Shown: positions 54,238-62,528 of the stretch, in pieces
How positions within the stretch are numbered: position 1 is the stretch's first letter
Layout of the letters: every line of letters begins with the position of its first letter
Origin: Biformimicrobium ophioploci
GTDB taxonomy: Bacteria; Pseudomonadota; Gammaproteobacteria; Pseudomonadales; Cellvibrionaceae
Assembly: GCF_030270605.1 (NCBI RefSeq)
Contig: NZ_BSYJ01000002.1
Location: forward strand, 1 to 64,000
DNA length: 64,000 bases
Direction: 5' to 3'
The notes under the pieces: model-generated
Databases searched by the model: none
What the model was told of the DNA's origin: nothing
Seen by the model: only the letters and a program-made list of their open reading frames with translations
Position numbers and translations under genes: made by a program

Positions 54238-56610
54238 TTAGTCGTGCGCTGATTGCGCCCAGAATGCGCTGAGGTAACCTTGTAGTTGTTGGCGCGCCGT
54301 GCACGCGCAAACCTGCCATTGCCGCGGGATCAGCTGGCGATAGGCCGGCTGGCGAAAGCGCGGGTCAACCAGAACCACCACCCCTCTGTCGCTCTCTGAG
54401 CGGATCACGCGGCCAGCGGCCTGCAGCACCCGGGTAAAGCCCGGATACTGGAAGGCAAAGGCATAACCGTCCAGCCCCGCATCATTGAAATGGCGCTGCA
54501 TCTGCTTGCGGGTTTCGTCCGGTTGCGGCATGCCCGCGCCCACCACGATAGCGCCAGTCAGGGCGTCCCCTAAAAAGTCCACGCCCTCACCGTACACGCC
54601 GCCCATGATGGCGAAGCCCAGCAGCGCGCCACTGTGTTCGAAGAACTGATTCAGGTAGGCCTCGCGCTCCTCCGGTGAGCTGTTGCGCTGTTGCACTGCG
54701 GTGGCGATATCCGGGTAGGCCCCGGAGAAAAAATCGCAAACCGATTGCAGGTACTGATAGGAAGGAAAAAACACCAGGTACTTACCTGCGCGAGCGCGGT
54801 ACACGGCTTCGATAGTCCGTGCGAGTTCGGGCAGGGAAGCATCGCGTTGCTGCCAGCGGGTATCAATATAGTCGCAGCGCAGGGTGAGCTGGTTTTCCGG
54901 TGAGAATGCCGGCGGCAGGCTGGTGCAGCCGGTGTCTTGCGGGAGTCCCATGGTCTGGCGGTAGAAGTCCAGTGGCAGCAGGGTAGCGGAGAAGCCAATG
55001 GTGGCGCGGGCATTGCGATAGCGCCGTGCAAGCTGCCCGGACGGATCGAGACACTGGATGGCAATTGTTTTCTTGCGTTTTTCTTCCCGGATGCTTGCGT
55101 AAAAATTTTTATCTAGCAGTTGTGCGATGGTCACGAAGCGCAGCAGTTCCCGGGACCACTCCGCCAGCCGGCGCGGGCGCTCGTCCTCGATCAGTGAGTG
55201 TTGTCCGGGCACGATGGCAAGTTCCGGGTTTGCCAGTGCAATGATCGCTTCCTCAATACGTTTTATAAGGGCATCGGGTATCGTTTCCGGTGCTTCCTGC
55301 GCGGGCAGGCGATTGACACTACTGGCGACGCGCTTGACGATTCTCGCGGCCTCGGGGAAGTCCGGCTCCAGCTCGCGTGCGAGCTGTTGGGCGGCCCTCG
55401 CATCGAGAAGGGCGGAGTGCATGTCGCGGGCCCGGTCGGGCAGGTTGTGGGCCTCGTCGATGAGCAGGGCGCGTGTGCCGGGGTTTTCCTCGAGCCCGGT
55501 CAGGGCAACCAGCGGATCGAAAAAATAGTTGAAGTCGCAGACAATGATCGGCCACCAGCGCAGTAATTGGAGGCCCAGCTCGAAGGGGCAGATCCCATGG
55601 CGGTCGGCAATCTGGCGCAGGTTGTCCGGGGTGAGCTGGCCTGCCTGCAGGCAGTCGATCCGGGCCTCGGGCAGGCGATCGAAAAAGCCGAGGGTACGTA
55701 CGCAGGTGCCCTCTGCGTCCAGGCAGCTGCTGGCGGTCTCCGGCAGGCGGCAGGGACAGGTCTGGTCCTTCGCCTGGATGACGAGGAAATCGAGGGATTT
55801 GCTCGCAGACATACTGTCGATCGCATCACGGGCGGCGATGCGCCCGGAATTCTTGGCCGTCAGGTAGACCGCCTGCTCGACATGCCCCGCCCCCATGGCT
55901 TTGATGGCGGGAAACAGTGCACTGATGGTTTTTCCCGTACCCGTAGGCGCCTCCACCAGCAGCGCACCCCGGTCGCGGCAACTGCGGAATACGGCTGCGG
56001 CAAATTCGCGCTGGCCCGGGCGGAATTTACCGTGCGGGAACGTGAGCGAGCGCGCGGCATCGTGCATCGCTTCGCGGCGCTGCTCCACAAGCTTGTGCCA
56101 TGCGAGGTAGCGCTCGAGCAGCTCGATACCGTGCTGCGCAAGCTCGGAAAAGTTGTCGATACTGGTGTCGCTGTAGGTCCTGTTTTCCACCAGGTTGTGC
56201 CAGCTTACCCGTGAGGCGATGGGTTGCTCGCCGGGAAAATCCTGCTGGATGCCGTAGAGCCAGGCATACAGGCGGGCCTGCGCCAGATGCAGCGCCTTGC
56301 TGCTCTCCGGCAAGCGTTCGGGCGGGAAATAACTGGTCTTGATCTCTTCGATGATCGGTGGGCTTGCGATTTCGTTGACCAGGTCGGCGCGGCCCTTCAG
56401 CAGCACCCTGTAGGGCTGGTGCTCGACGGTTGCCTTCAGGCTGAATTCTGCCTGCCAGTCGGCGCCGCGCTGTCCCTGTACCTGCTGGTGCCCGCGGATG
56501 CCTTCCAGGTTGGATGGGCCCGCGGTACGTGCACCGTGCAGGTCGCCCGTGCGTGCCGAGAACTCGGCGAGTTCGCGCACGCTCAGCGTGATGGCCCTAG
56601 CGCCATTCAA
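54238..56610 (-). CDS. XPD/DinG-type Fe-S helicase with N-terminal RecB/Cas4-like nuclease domain
   Basis: 790 residues, TTG 56610 (overlapping the upstream FAN1 stop by 14 nt). Homologues as I remember them begin with a similar VRELxEFxAxxGDL. The first 170 residues carry complete RecB-family nuclease motifs: H41, D76 (GRADLV), E89-x-K91 (IIEEIKTSY) and Q111xxxY115. The helicase follows: Walker A EAPTGTGKT (222-228), a four-cysteine Fe-S segment (TCPCRLPETASSC...GTC...DC), DEAH box LLIDEAHNLPDRAR and motif VI region QAAGRVIRSESDRG. XPD-like enzymes unwind DNA 5'-3'. The same transcript encodes FAN1, so a role in crosslink or replication-fork repair is likely (inference). Confidence 0.9.
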   Translation of the reverse strand: MNGARAITLSVRELAEFSARTGDLHGARTAGPSNLEGIRGHQQVQGQRGADWQAEFSLKATVEHQPYRVLLKGRADLVNEIASPPIIEEIKTSYFPPERLPESSKALHLAQARLYAWLYGIQQDFPGEQPIASRVSWHNLVENRTYSDTSIDNFSELAQHGIELLERYLAWHKLVEQRREAMHDAARSLTFPHGKFRPGQREFAAAVFRSCRDRGALLVEAPTGTGKTISALFPAIKAMGAGHVEQAVYLTAKNSGRIAARDAIDSMSASKSLDFLVIQAKDQTCPCRLPETASSCLDAEGTCVRTLGFFDRLPEARIDCLQAGQLTPDNLRQIADRHGICPFELGLQLLRWWPIIVCDFNYFFDPLVALTGLEENPGTRALLIDEAHNLPDRARDMHSALLDARAAQQLARELEPDFPEAARIVKRVASSVNRLPAQEAPETIPDALIKRIEEAIIALANPELAIVPGQHSLIEDERPRRLAEWSRELLRFVTIAQLLDKNFYASIREEKRKKTIAIQCLDPSGQLARRYRNARATIGFSATLLPLDFYRQTMGLPQDTGCTSLPPAFSPENQLTLRCDYIDTRWQQRDASLPELARTIEAVYRARAGKYLVFFPSYQYLQSVCDFFSGAYPDIATAVQQRNSSPEEREAYLNQFFEHSGALLGFAIMGGVYGEGVDFLGDALTGAIVVGAGMPQPDETRKQMQRHFNDAGLDGYAFAFQYPGFTRVLQAAGRVIRSESDRGVVVLVDPRFRQPAYRQLIPRQWQVCACTARQQLQGYLSAFWAQSAHD

Positions 56611-58237
56611 CGTTGATGACCTTGTGCGGAATCTGGTGGGCTTCGAAATGCTGCATCCAGCGCAGCTGGTTTTTTTGCAGGCGATCGCCAGGCCCTTTTA
56701 CTTCCAGCAGTTCATAGCCCCCATCAGCGGGGAAGAAAATAAGGTCTGGAAGTCCTGAACGGTTTTCCCTTGGCGCGCGCCAGATGCGCGAAAAAACCGC
56801 CGCCCAGTGTGCTGCAGGTATCCGTTCCAGCGCGCTCTGAATCAATTCCGGGCTGAGCATTTCCCAGGCCACGAACGGGTTGGCGATACCCTGTTTTTCC
56901 TGCCAGCGTTGAATTAATTCATCAGCTAGCTGTTTTGGCCGTGTAAAGTCTACTTCCGGGTCGCGCCACTGCGCCCCGCGCAGGGACAGAAAGTCTGTTT
57001 CGTACAGGTCGTGTGGGCGGTACTGGAAGGGGTTGGTAAAGGCGCCCGCCGCCGGCGCGAAAATCAGGTCCCAGTAGTAAAGGCCGAAAATACCGCCGAA
57101 CAGGGTGTTCTCGACATAGTGGCACTCGCCATTGGCATCGAGATGGGCCGCAACCCCGGCCTCCACACCGTACTCATCCTGATCCAGCCGGATCAGCGCA
57201 TCGGGGGGTATGTATTTCTGTGGCTGCGGCCACGGAAGTTTATTTTTGCGGGCGGTGCGATAGCCGAAGTCCGCAGCGAAAAACTGTTCTTCCTCGGAGC
57301 GCGGCGATGCCAGCATGTCACCGCATAGCTTCAGGGACGCCCCGATTTCTCCGGCCTTGCTCATCAGGCGCGCGCGGCGTTCGCGTGCGGGCGGCGCCAT
57401 GCAGCGCTCATACAGGGTTACTGCCTCTGCGGGTGCATCGAGACGTTCCAGCTGGCGGGCGAGGGCAAGGCGATCACGCTCCACTTTTTTGCACAGCAGG
57501 CGACTGCCGTTACCCAGTTGCTGCAAGCTGTTTTCATATTCCAGGATTCCTTCCGGCTGGCCCGCCAGAACCTCCTCTCGCAGGTCACGCAGGCGATAAT
57601 AGTCCAGCAGTTCTTGCAGCTGTTCACGGTTTTCTATCAGGCGCGTGTCGCGGTCGATGCGATAGTTTTCGAAGCGGTACAGGCCGAGGTCGCGCAGCAC
57701 AAATTCGGTCAGGTCCTGGTGCAGGTTGCCGAAATAAAGCAGCTTGAACGTATCGAACCAGGCCGGTTGCCGCAGCTCGATGATGGTAGAGGGCAGGCAA
57801 GGCCTGTCGCCGCTGTAAATGTTGCGCAGTTCCGCATCGAGCTCGGCGCGCTTCAGAGCACGTAGCGCCCTCAACTGTTCGGTACTTACCTTGTCGGCCA
57901 GGGTATGCAGCCATTCCGGCTTGCTGTACAGCCCGGCCACCGCTTCGACCGGTAAATCCGGGTCCAGCCGCACCAGGCCGGCCGCTTCAAGTGTTTGCGC
58001 ACTTTGTGCGGTATCGGCAATTTCAGCGTATTGCAGCCTGTCGAGCCGGAACAGGTTGCCGCGGCGCATCAGCATGCGCACGTACCGCATCTGCGCCTGT
58101 GCAGGCAGTGCGCGCAGGGTGCTCACCTGATGGCGCTCGGTATCATTCAGCAGGTCGTCATGATGCGCGCGCACGTGGTCCACGAGGCCGCAGAAATTAC
58201 GGAAATAGTAATCCGGGGGCAGGTCGGGCGTGCTCAT
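56597..58237 (-). CDS. Bacterial FAN1-like VRR-NUC structure-specific nuclease
   Basis: 546 residues from ATG 58237. The C-terminal VRR-NUC module has the catalytic pattern GLPDLIFF...YELLEVKGPGDRLQKNQ (D498, E512, K514), preceded by the conserved acidic WAAVFSRI region. The N-terminal part contains a helical FAN1-type domain (YYFRNFCGLVDHVRAHHDDLLND, MRYVRMLMRRGNLFRL) and TPR-like helices. Size and order match PaFAN1 of Pseudomonas, a 5'-flap endonuclease / 5'-3' exonuclease that unhooks interstrand crosslinks. The start is 6 nt after the Sir2 stop and the stop overlaps the helicase start. Confidence 0.93.
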   Translation of the reverse strand: MSTPDLPPDYYFRNFCGLVDHVRAHHDDLLNDTERHQVSTLRALPAQAQMRYVRMLMRRGNLFRLDRLQYAEIADTAQSAQTLEAAGLVRLDPDLPVEAVAGLYSKPEWLHTLADKVSTEQLRALRALKRAELDAELRNIYSGDRPCLPSTIIELRQPAWFDTFKLLYFGNLHQDLTEFVLRDLGLYRFENYRIDRDTRLIENREQLQELLDYYRLRDLREEVLAGQPEGILEYENSLQQLGNGSRLLCKKVERDRLALARQLERLDAPAEAVTLYERCMAPPARERRARLMSKAGEIGASLKLCGDMLASPRSEEEQFFAADFGYRTARKNKLPWPQPQKYIPPDALIRLDQDEYGVEAGVAAHLDANGECHYVENTLFGGIFGLYYWDLIFAPAAGAFTNPFQYRPHDLYETDFLSLRGAQWRDPEVDFTRPKQLADELIQRWQEKQGIANPFVAWEMLSPELIQSALERIPAAHWAAVFSRIWRAPRENRSGLPDLIFFPADGGYELLEVKGPGDRLQKNQLRWMQHFEAHQIPHKVINVEWR

Positions 58238-58243
58238 CCGGGC

Positions 58244-58963
58244 CTAAGCCTGCTGCTCGCGCACGTAGGCTGATGCCCGCATACGATGGTAGGTGACATT
58301 GCTGAGGGGCACCGGTACCGGCTCGGGGTCGACAACTTCCACCGGCGTATCCAGTTCCCGCGCAATCATCAGCGCCATCTGGGTGATGTTGACGCTGAAC
58401 GAGGTACCCATAAATACGATGCGGTCTGCCTCGAACATGCGCTGTTGCGCCTCGCTGATGCCGTAATTGTCGGTGTAGAGCTCATCGAACAGCAGTACAT
58501 GGGGCTTGTACGAATGGCCGAGGCGGGGCGCACCGTCGATGCGGAACAGTGCCAGCAGGGAGTCGGTCAGGTGCGCTTCATCGACCCGGTCCCAGGGGGC
58601 GTCGATCATTTCGGCCGGTAGCTCCTCGTCGTCGAACAGCGCCATCTTGTCGATGCGCCCATGTATCGCGACATAATCCGTGTTGCCGGCCTTGCCGTCG
58701 AGGCCGTCGATATTCTGGGTGATCAGGTTCTTGTCCGCGAGCCAGTGGTGTACCTCGTTGGGACCGTGGTTGCGGTAGGCCACGAAGCGCTGGTAATACC
58801 AGCGCAGGAATTCTGCCGGGTTGTCGCGGTACATGCGCCTGGTGGCCATTTCCTGAGGTGTGTAGTTGGTGCTGCCGATGGTCCAGTAGCCGTCGCGCCC
58901 GCGAAATGTGGGAATGCCGCTTTCCGCGCTGACGCCCGCCCCGGTAATGTAGAGTGTGTTCAT
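58244..58963 (-). CDS. Sir2-family NAD-dependent deacylase lacking zinc cysteines
   Basis: 239 residues from ATG 58963. Catalytic Sir2 motifs are complete: GAGVSAESGIPTFRG, TQNIDGLDGKAG, the general-base His in AIHG, GTSFSVN and VDPEPV. No CxxC pair is present anywhere, and in fact the protein has no cysteine. The usual zinc-ribbon position (after AIHG) is occupied by an acidic stretch, FDDEELPAEMIDAPWD. It begins the operon Sir2-FAN1-helicase (6-nt gap). Deacylase, ADP-ribosyl-transfer or NAD-consuming activity is open. Confidence 0.88.
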   Translation of the reverse strand: MNTLYITGAGVSAESGIPTFRGRDGYWTIGSTNYTPQEMATRRMYRDNPAEFLRWYYQRFVAYRNHGPNEVHHWLADKNLITQNIDGLDGKAGNTDYVAIHGRIDKMALFDDEELPAEMIDAPWDRVDEAHLTDSLLALFRIDGAPRLGHSYKPHVLLFDELYTDNYGISEAQQRMFEADRIVFMGTSFSVNITQMALMIARELDTPVEVVDPEPVPVPLSNVTYHRMRASAYVREQQA

Positions 58964-59022
58964 TTCGTGCCCCCGCTCAAGCGGGTATTATGCCGCAGGA
59001 ACAAGGGAATTGGGGGTGGCGT

Positions 59023-59841
59023 TTGAGCGGTGAACGATCGCGCGAGGATCGCAATTTCGACGATCTGGTCCAGCATTTTGAAAGCAAAGTCTACGGCGGG
59101 CGCAAGGGCGCCATCCGGCTTGCGGTGTTGCGCCGCGACCTGGAGCGGTTGCTGGATGCCAGGCCGCCTTCCGCAGCGCCACTGCGGGTACTGGATATCG
59201 GTGGCGGGCTGGGGCAGCTGGCGTGCTGGCTGGCAGGCCGGGGTCACCGGGTAACCTACAATGACCTTTCCGATTCGATGTTGTTGCGCGCGCGAGAGCA
59301 CGCGCGCAATGCCGGGCTGGAGGACCGTATTACCTGGCACGGCGGGCCCTATCAGTCGCTTGTGCAGGGGCTAGTGGAAACGGCGGGTGAGCCCTTTGAC
59401 CTGGTCCTGTGCCACGCATTGCTCGAATGGCTGGCGGAGCCGGAAGCGCTATTCCCGGTTTTGAACCGGCTGGTCGCGCCCGGCGGGCACCTCTCCCTGT
59501 GCTTTTATAATCCGGCGGGCAAGACCATGCGCAACCTGGTGGCAGGTAATTTCCTGGCGCTGCAGCGGCAGGCGCGTGCAGACGATGGCAGCCTGACCCC
59601 AAACAGCGCCATGACCCTGGATCTGGTGCAGGCGCATCTCGCCAGCGCGGGATTTGGGGTGGAAGCCCGTAGTGGCCTGCGGGTATTCAATGACTATGTA
59701 TTCGAGCGACGTGGCGGCAACGCGGATGACAATGCGGTGATCGAGATGGAGCTACTGCACTCGGACCGGGAGCCGTTCTGGCGCATAGGCCGTTACCTGC
59801 ACCTGCTGGCCAGGGCCGAAGCTGCCGGGGCAGCGCGCTGA
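59023..59841 (+). CDS. cmoM: tRNA 5-carboxymethoxyuridine methyltransferase
   Basis: 272 residues from TTG 59023, preceded by GGGGGTGG; ATG 58990 is an alternative (283 residues). It starts DRNFDDLVQHFESKVYGGRKGAIRLAVLRRDL, strongly like E. coli CmoM (SmtA). The SAM motif is LRVLDIGGGLGQLACWLAGRGH, followed by DLVLCHALLEWL and LSLCFYNPAGKTMRNLV. CmoM methylates cmo5U34 in wobble-uridine tRNAs. It is divergent from Sir2 and lies just upstream of the tRNA-fMet promoter. Only the start is uncertain. Confidence 0.92.
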   Translation: MSGERSREDRNFDDLVQHFESKVYGGRKGAIRLAVLRRDLERLLDARPPSAAPLRVLDIGGGLGQLACWLAGRGHRVTYNDLSDSMLLRAREHARNAGLEDRITWHGGPYQSLVQGLVETAGEPFDLVLCHALLEWLAEPEALFPVLNRLVAPGGHLSLCFYNPAGKTMRNLVAGNFLALQRQARADDGSLTPNSAMTLDLVQAHLASAGFGVEARSGLRVFNDYVFERRGGNADDNAVIEMELLHSDREPFWRIGRYLHLLARAEAAGAAR

Positions 59842-59923
59842 TTTGCCGCGGAAAAGGCCTTTGGCGCGGCTATAATTGGGCAACCGTAGCGTGTGAGGGC
59901 CCTGTCGGAGCCCCGGGCCTGAC

Positions 59924-59952
59924 TTGACGCGGCGGGTACAGGTGCATAGAAT
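59924..59952 (+). promoter_or_regulatory. Sigma70 promoter of tRNA-fMet / rimP-nusA-infB
   Basis: TTGACG (59924-59929), exactly 17 bp, TAGAAT (59947-59952), then a GC-rich discriminator GCGCACCC as in stringently controlled stable-RNA promoters. The start site would be near 59959, about 43 nt before the tRNA. Confidence 0.75.
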
Positions 59953-60001
59953 GCGCACCCTTAATTGCGGTTGCTGTTTCAGGCGCCGTAGACGAGATTG
60001 A

Positions 60002-60078
<77 letters not shown>

Positions 60079-60093
60079 AATCGAGATTGGTGA

Positions 60094-60139
60094 CTGAGGT
60101 CCCAGAGACAGCCCGGGTCGGGCTCCCTCTCTACCTCAG
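60094..60139 (+). other. 18-bp composite hairpin behind tRNA-fMet
   Basis: Three stacked stems, CTGAGGT/ACCTCAG, AGAGA/TCTCT and AGCCCG/CGGGCT, with small internal bulges and loop GGT. It lies between the intact tRNA and its degenerate 3' copy; it could be a processing signal or a scar of a former element. Confidence 0.55.
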
Positions 60140-60152
60140 GCGGCATATCCGG

Positions 60153-60187
60153 CGAAGGTCGACGGATTATTCCGGCCCCCGCTACCA
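60153..60187 (+). pseudogene. Degenerate copy of the tRNA-fMet 3' half
   Basis: CGAAGGTCG-A-CGG, a diverged T-loop segment (ATTATT instead of TTCAAAT), then CCGGCCCCCGCTACCA, identical to the last 16 bases of the intact tRNA, with CGCTACCA shared exactly. Only the 3' half is recognisable. It may be an att-type duplication or the remains of a tandem tRNA gene. Confidence 0.7.
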
Positions 60188-60316
60188 ATTCGCAATCAGC
60201 ATTGACTGATTGTCAGGTCGTCAGAGGCATTGGTGTAGTCACCAGTCTTCGCTACCATGTTTATCTGGCGGCTACAGGTGCCGGCAGAGTGTCTGCACCG
60301 TCCGGTGCGCGTTGGA

Positions 60317-60338
60317 GGCCCCTTTTCAGGGGCTTTTT
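60317..60338 (+). terminator. Terminator/attenuator between tRNA-fMet and rimP
   Basis: Stem GCCCC/GGGGC (60318-60322 with 60329-60333), followed by T5. It would end the tRNA transcript, leaving rimP-nusA-infB dependent on readthrough or a second promoter. Confidence 0.65.
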
Positions 60339-60481
60339 CGTATTCGTCCGGTACGGTGGTTTAGTTGTCAGCGGGGTGCAGCTCCGGCTGGCGTGTCGCG
60401 AATGGGCCAGGAGTCAGCCTGCAGGCACGATGCCAGCGGTGTTGTTTCCTCTGCCCATTTTTTGTTTTTAGAGGTATGGCA

Positions 60482-60940
60482 ATGGCAGGTAAGCAAGACC
60501 AGTTGCGTGATTTGCTGGCTCCGGTGGTGGAGTCGCTGGGCTGCGAGCTCTGGGGTCTCGAGTATATGACCCACGGTCGTAATGCGACCCTGCGACTGTA
60601 TATCGACAGTGAGAACGGTATTGGCGTGGAGGACTGCGAGCGCGTCAGTCGTCAGGTTAGTGCGGTCATGGATGTAGAGGATCCGATCAGCGGCGAGTAC
60701 ACGCTGGAGGTTTCCTCCCCAGGACTGGATCGCCCGCTGTATACGCTGGCCCAGTATGAACAGTTTGTCGGTGCGCAGGTGGAGTTACGCCTGCGCATGC
60801 CGCTGGAGGGGCGCCGCAAGTGGCGTGGCCTGCTGGCGGGCGTCGAGGGGCAGGAAGTGATCCTGCGCATCGATGCAGAGAATGAATACCTGTTGCCGAT
60901 CGATAGCATCGAGAAGGCAAATGTAGTGCCCACTTTCTGA
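60482..60940 (+). CDS. rimP: Ribosome maturation factor RimP
   Basis: 152 residues (E. coli 150). ATG 60482 has GAGG at 7 nt, whereas ATG 60476 lies too close. RimP helps 30S assembly. The family pattern is clear: LAPVVESLGCELWGLEYM, LRLYIDSENGIGVEDCERVSRQVSAVMDVEDPISGEYTLEVSSPGLDRPL. An Sm-like C-terminal domain (KWRGLLAGVEGQEVILRID) completes it. nusA starts 60 bp downstream in the conserved operon. Confidence 0.96.
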   Translation: MAGKQDQLRDLLAPVVESLGCELWGLEYMTHGRNATLRLYIDSENGIGVEDCERVSRQVSAVMDVEDPISGEYTLEVSSPGLDRPLYTLAQYEQFVGAQVELRLRMPLEGRRKWRGLLAGVEGQEVILRIDAENEYLLPIDSIEKANVVPTF

Positions 60941-61000
60941 GTAGAGTGGCACCAGGGAATTTGGTTTGAAGTTTCAACGTGGCGTGAAAGAGGCAGCTGC

Positions 61001-62491
61001 ATGAACAAAGAGATCTTGCTGGTAGCCGAGGCGGTTTCCAACGAGAAGGGAGTCGACAAGGACATCATCTTCGAAGCGATTGAAGTGGCGCTGGCGACAG
61101 CGACCAAGAAGCGTTATGACGAGGATTCCAATATCACCGTCAATATCGATCGCCTGTCCGGTGACTACGAAACCTTCCGTACCTGGGAGGTTGTCGACGA
61201 CGATACCCTCGCAGAGCTTGGTACCCAGTTCACGCTGGAAGAAGCCCACGAAAAGGATTCGGAGCTGAAGGCCGGTGACGTTTACCAGGAGCAGGTGGAG
61301 AACGTCGAATTTGGCCGTATCGCGGCGCAAACCGCCAAGCAGGTGATTGTGCAGAAGGTCCGTGAGGCCGAGCGCGCCAAGGTTGTGGAAGAGTACCGCG
61401 ACCGCGTGGGCGAGCTGCTCAGCGGCACCGTCAAGAAAGTTACCCGCGAGTTCATCGCGGTCGACCTGGGCAACAATGCCGAGGCGCGCCTGCCGCGCGA
61501 CCAGCTGGTTGGCCGTGAGATTTTCCGTCTGGGTGACCGCGTACGCGCGATCTTGAAGGAAATCGACGCAGAGGCACGTGGCCCGCAGTTGATGATGAGC
61601 CGTTCCTGCCCGGAAATGCTGATCGAGCTGTTCCGCATCGAGGTGCCTGAGATTTCCGAGCAGGTGATCGATATTCGCGGCGCAGCCCGTGACCCGGGCT
61701 CCCGTGCCAAGATCGCTGTGACCACCAACGACGGCCGTATCGATCCGGTGGGCGCCTGTGTCGGCATGCGCGGCGCGCGTGTACAGGCGGTTTCCAACGA
61801 ACTCGGTGGTGAGCGCGTGGACATCGTGCTGTGGGACGACAACCCGGCCCAGTTCGTCATCAACGCCATGGCCCCGGCCGAGATCGAGTCCATTGTGGTG
61901 GACGAGGATGCCGGCTCCATGGACGTGGCGGTTGTCGAAGACAACCTGGCGATGGCGATTGGTCGTAACGGCCAGAACGTGCGCCTGGCCTCTAACCTCA
62001 CCGAGTGGCAGATCAATGTCATGAGTGTCGAGGAGTGGCAGCAGAAGCAGGAAGCGGAATCTACCAGCATCGTGCAGCTGTTTATGGATCGCCTCGAAGT
62101 CGATGAAGAAATAGCTGAAATCCTGGTGGAAGAGGGTTTTACTTCCCTGGAGGAAGTGGCTTACGTACCGCTGGAAGAAATGCTCAATATCGACGGCTTC
62201 GATGAGGATATCGCCGAGGAGCTGCGCAACCGCGCCAAGGATGCGCTGCTGACTCAGGCCCTGGCCAGTGAGGAGCAGCTGGATGCGGCCGAGCCGCAGG
62301 AAGACCTGCTGAATATGGAAGGCATGGACCGTCACCTGGCGTATCTTCTCGCCAGTCGCGGTGTGGCTTCGATGGAAGACCTGGCAGAGCAGGCGGTAGA
62401 CGACCTGCTGGATATCGAAGGTATGGATCAAGAGCGCGCGGCTGCGTTGATTATGAAAGCCCGCGAACCCTGGTTTGCCGATGATGAATAA
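61001..62491 (+). CDS. nusA: Transcription termination/antitermination protein NusA
   Basis: 496 residues (E. coli 495). It binds RNA polymerase and nascent RNA, controlling pausing, termination and antitermination. The N-terminal domain ([31 protein letters not shown]) is followed by an S1 domain ([21 protein letters not shown]), KH1 and KH2 ([35 protein letters not shown]), and two acidic C-terminal repeats ([21 protein letters not shown] and [21 protein letters not shown]). The double tail is typical of proteobacteria. infB begins 37 bp later. Confidence 0.98.
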   Translation: MNKEILLVAEAVSNEKGVDKDIIFEAIEVALATATKKRYDEDSNITVNIDRLSGDYETFRTWEVVDDDTLAELGTQFTLEEAHEKDSELKAGDVYQEQVENVEFGRIAAQTAKQVIVQKVREAERAKVVEEYRDRVGELLSGTVKKVTREFIAVDLGNNAEARLPRDQLVGREIFRLGDRVRAILKEIDAEARGPQLMMSRSCPEMLIELFRIEVPEISEQVIDIRGAARDPGSRAKIAVTTNDGRIDPVGACVGMRGARVQAVSNELGGERVDIVLWDDNPAQFVINAMAPAEIESIVVDEDAGSMDVAVVEDNLAMAIGRNGQNVRLASNLTEWQINVMSVEEWQQKQEAESTSIVQLFMDRLEVDEEIAEILVEEGFTSLEEVAYVPLEEMLNIDGFDEDIAEELRNRAKDALLTQALASEEQLDAAEPQEDLLNMEGMDRHLAYLLASRGVASMEDLAEQAVDDLLDIEGMDQERAAALIMKAREPWFADDE

Positions 62492-62528
62492 ATAGAAGTC
62501 GGCAAGACTGAGGAATTGAGGATCAAGA

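Noticed and set aside
59871-59876. Second TATAAT upstream of tRNA-fMet
   Set aside because: No -35 at proper distance; the TTGACG-17-TAGAAT pair downstream is far better.
18547-60001. Reading the whole 41-kb block as a genomic island
   Set aside because: No integrase, transposase or flanking direct repeat of tRNA-Leu was found, and several genes inside (cmoM, FAN1) are typical chromosomal genes.
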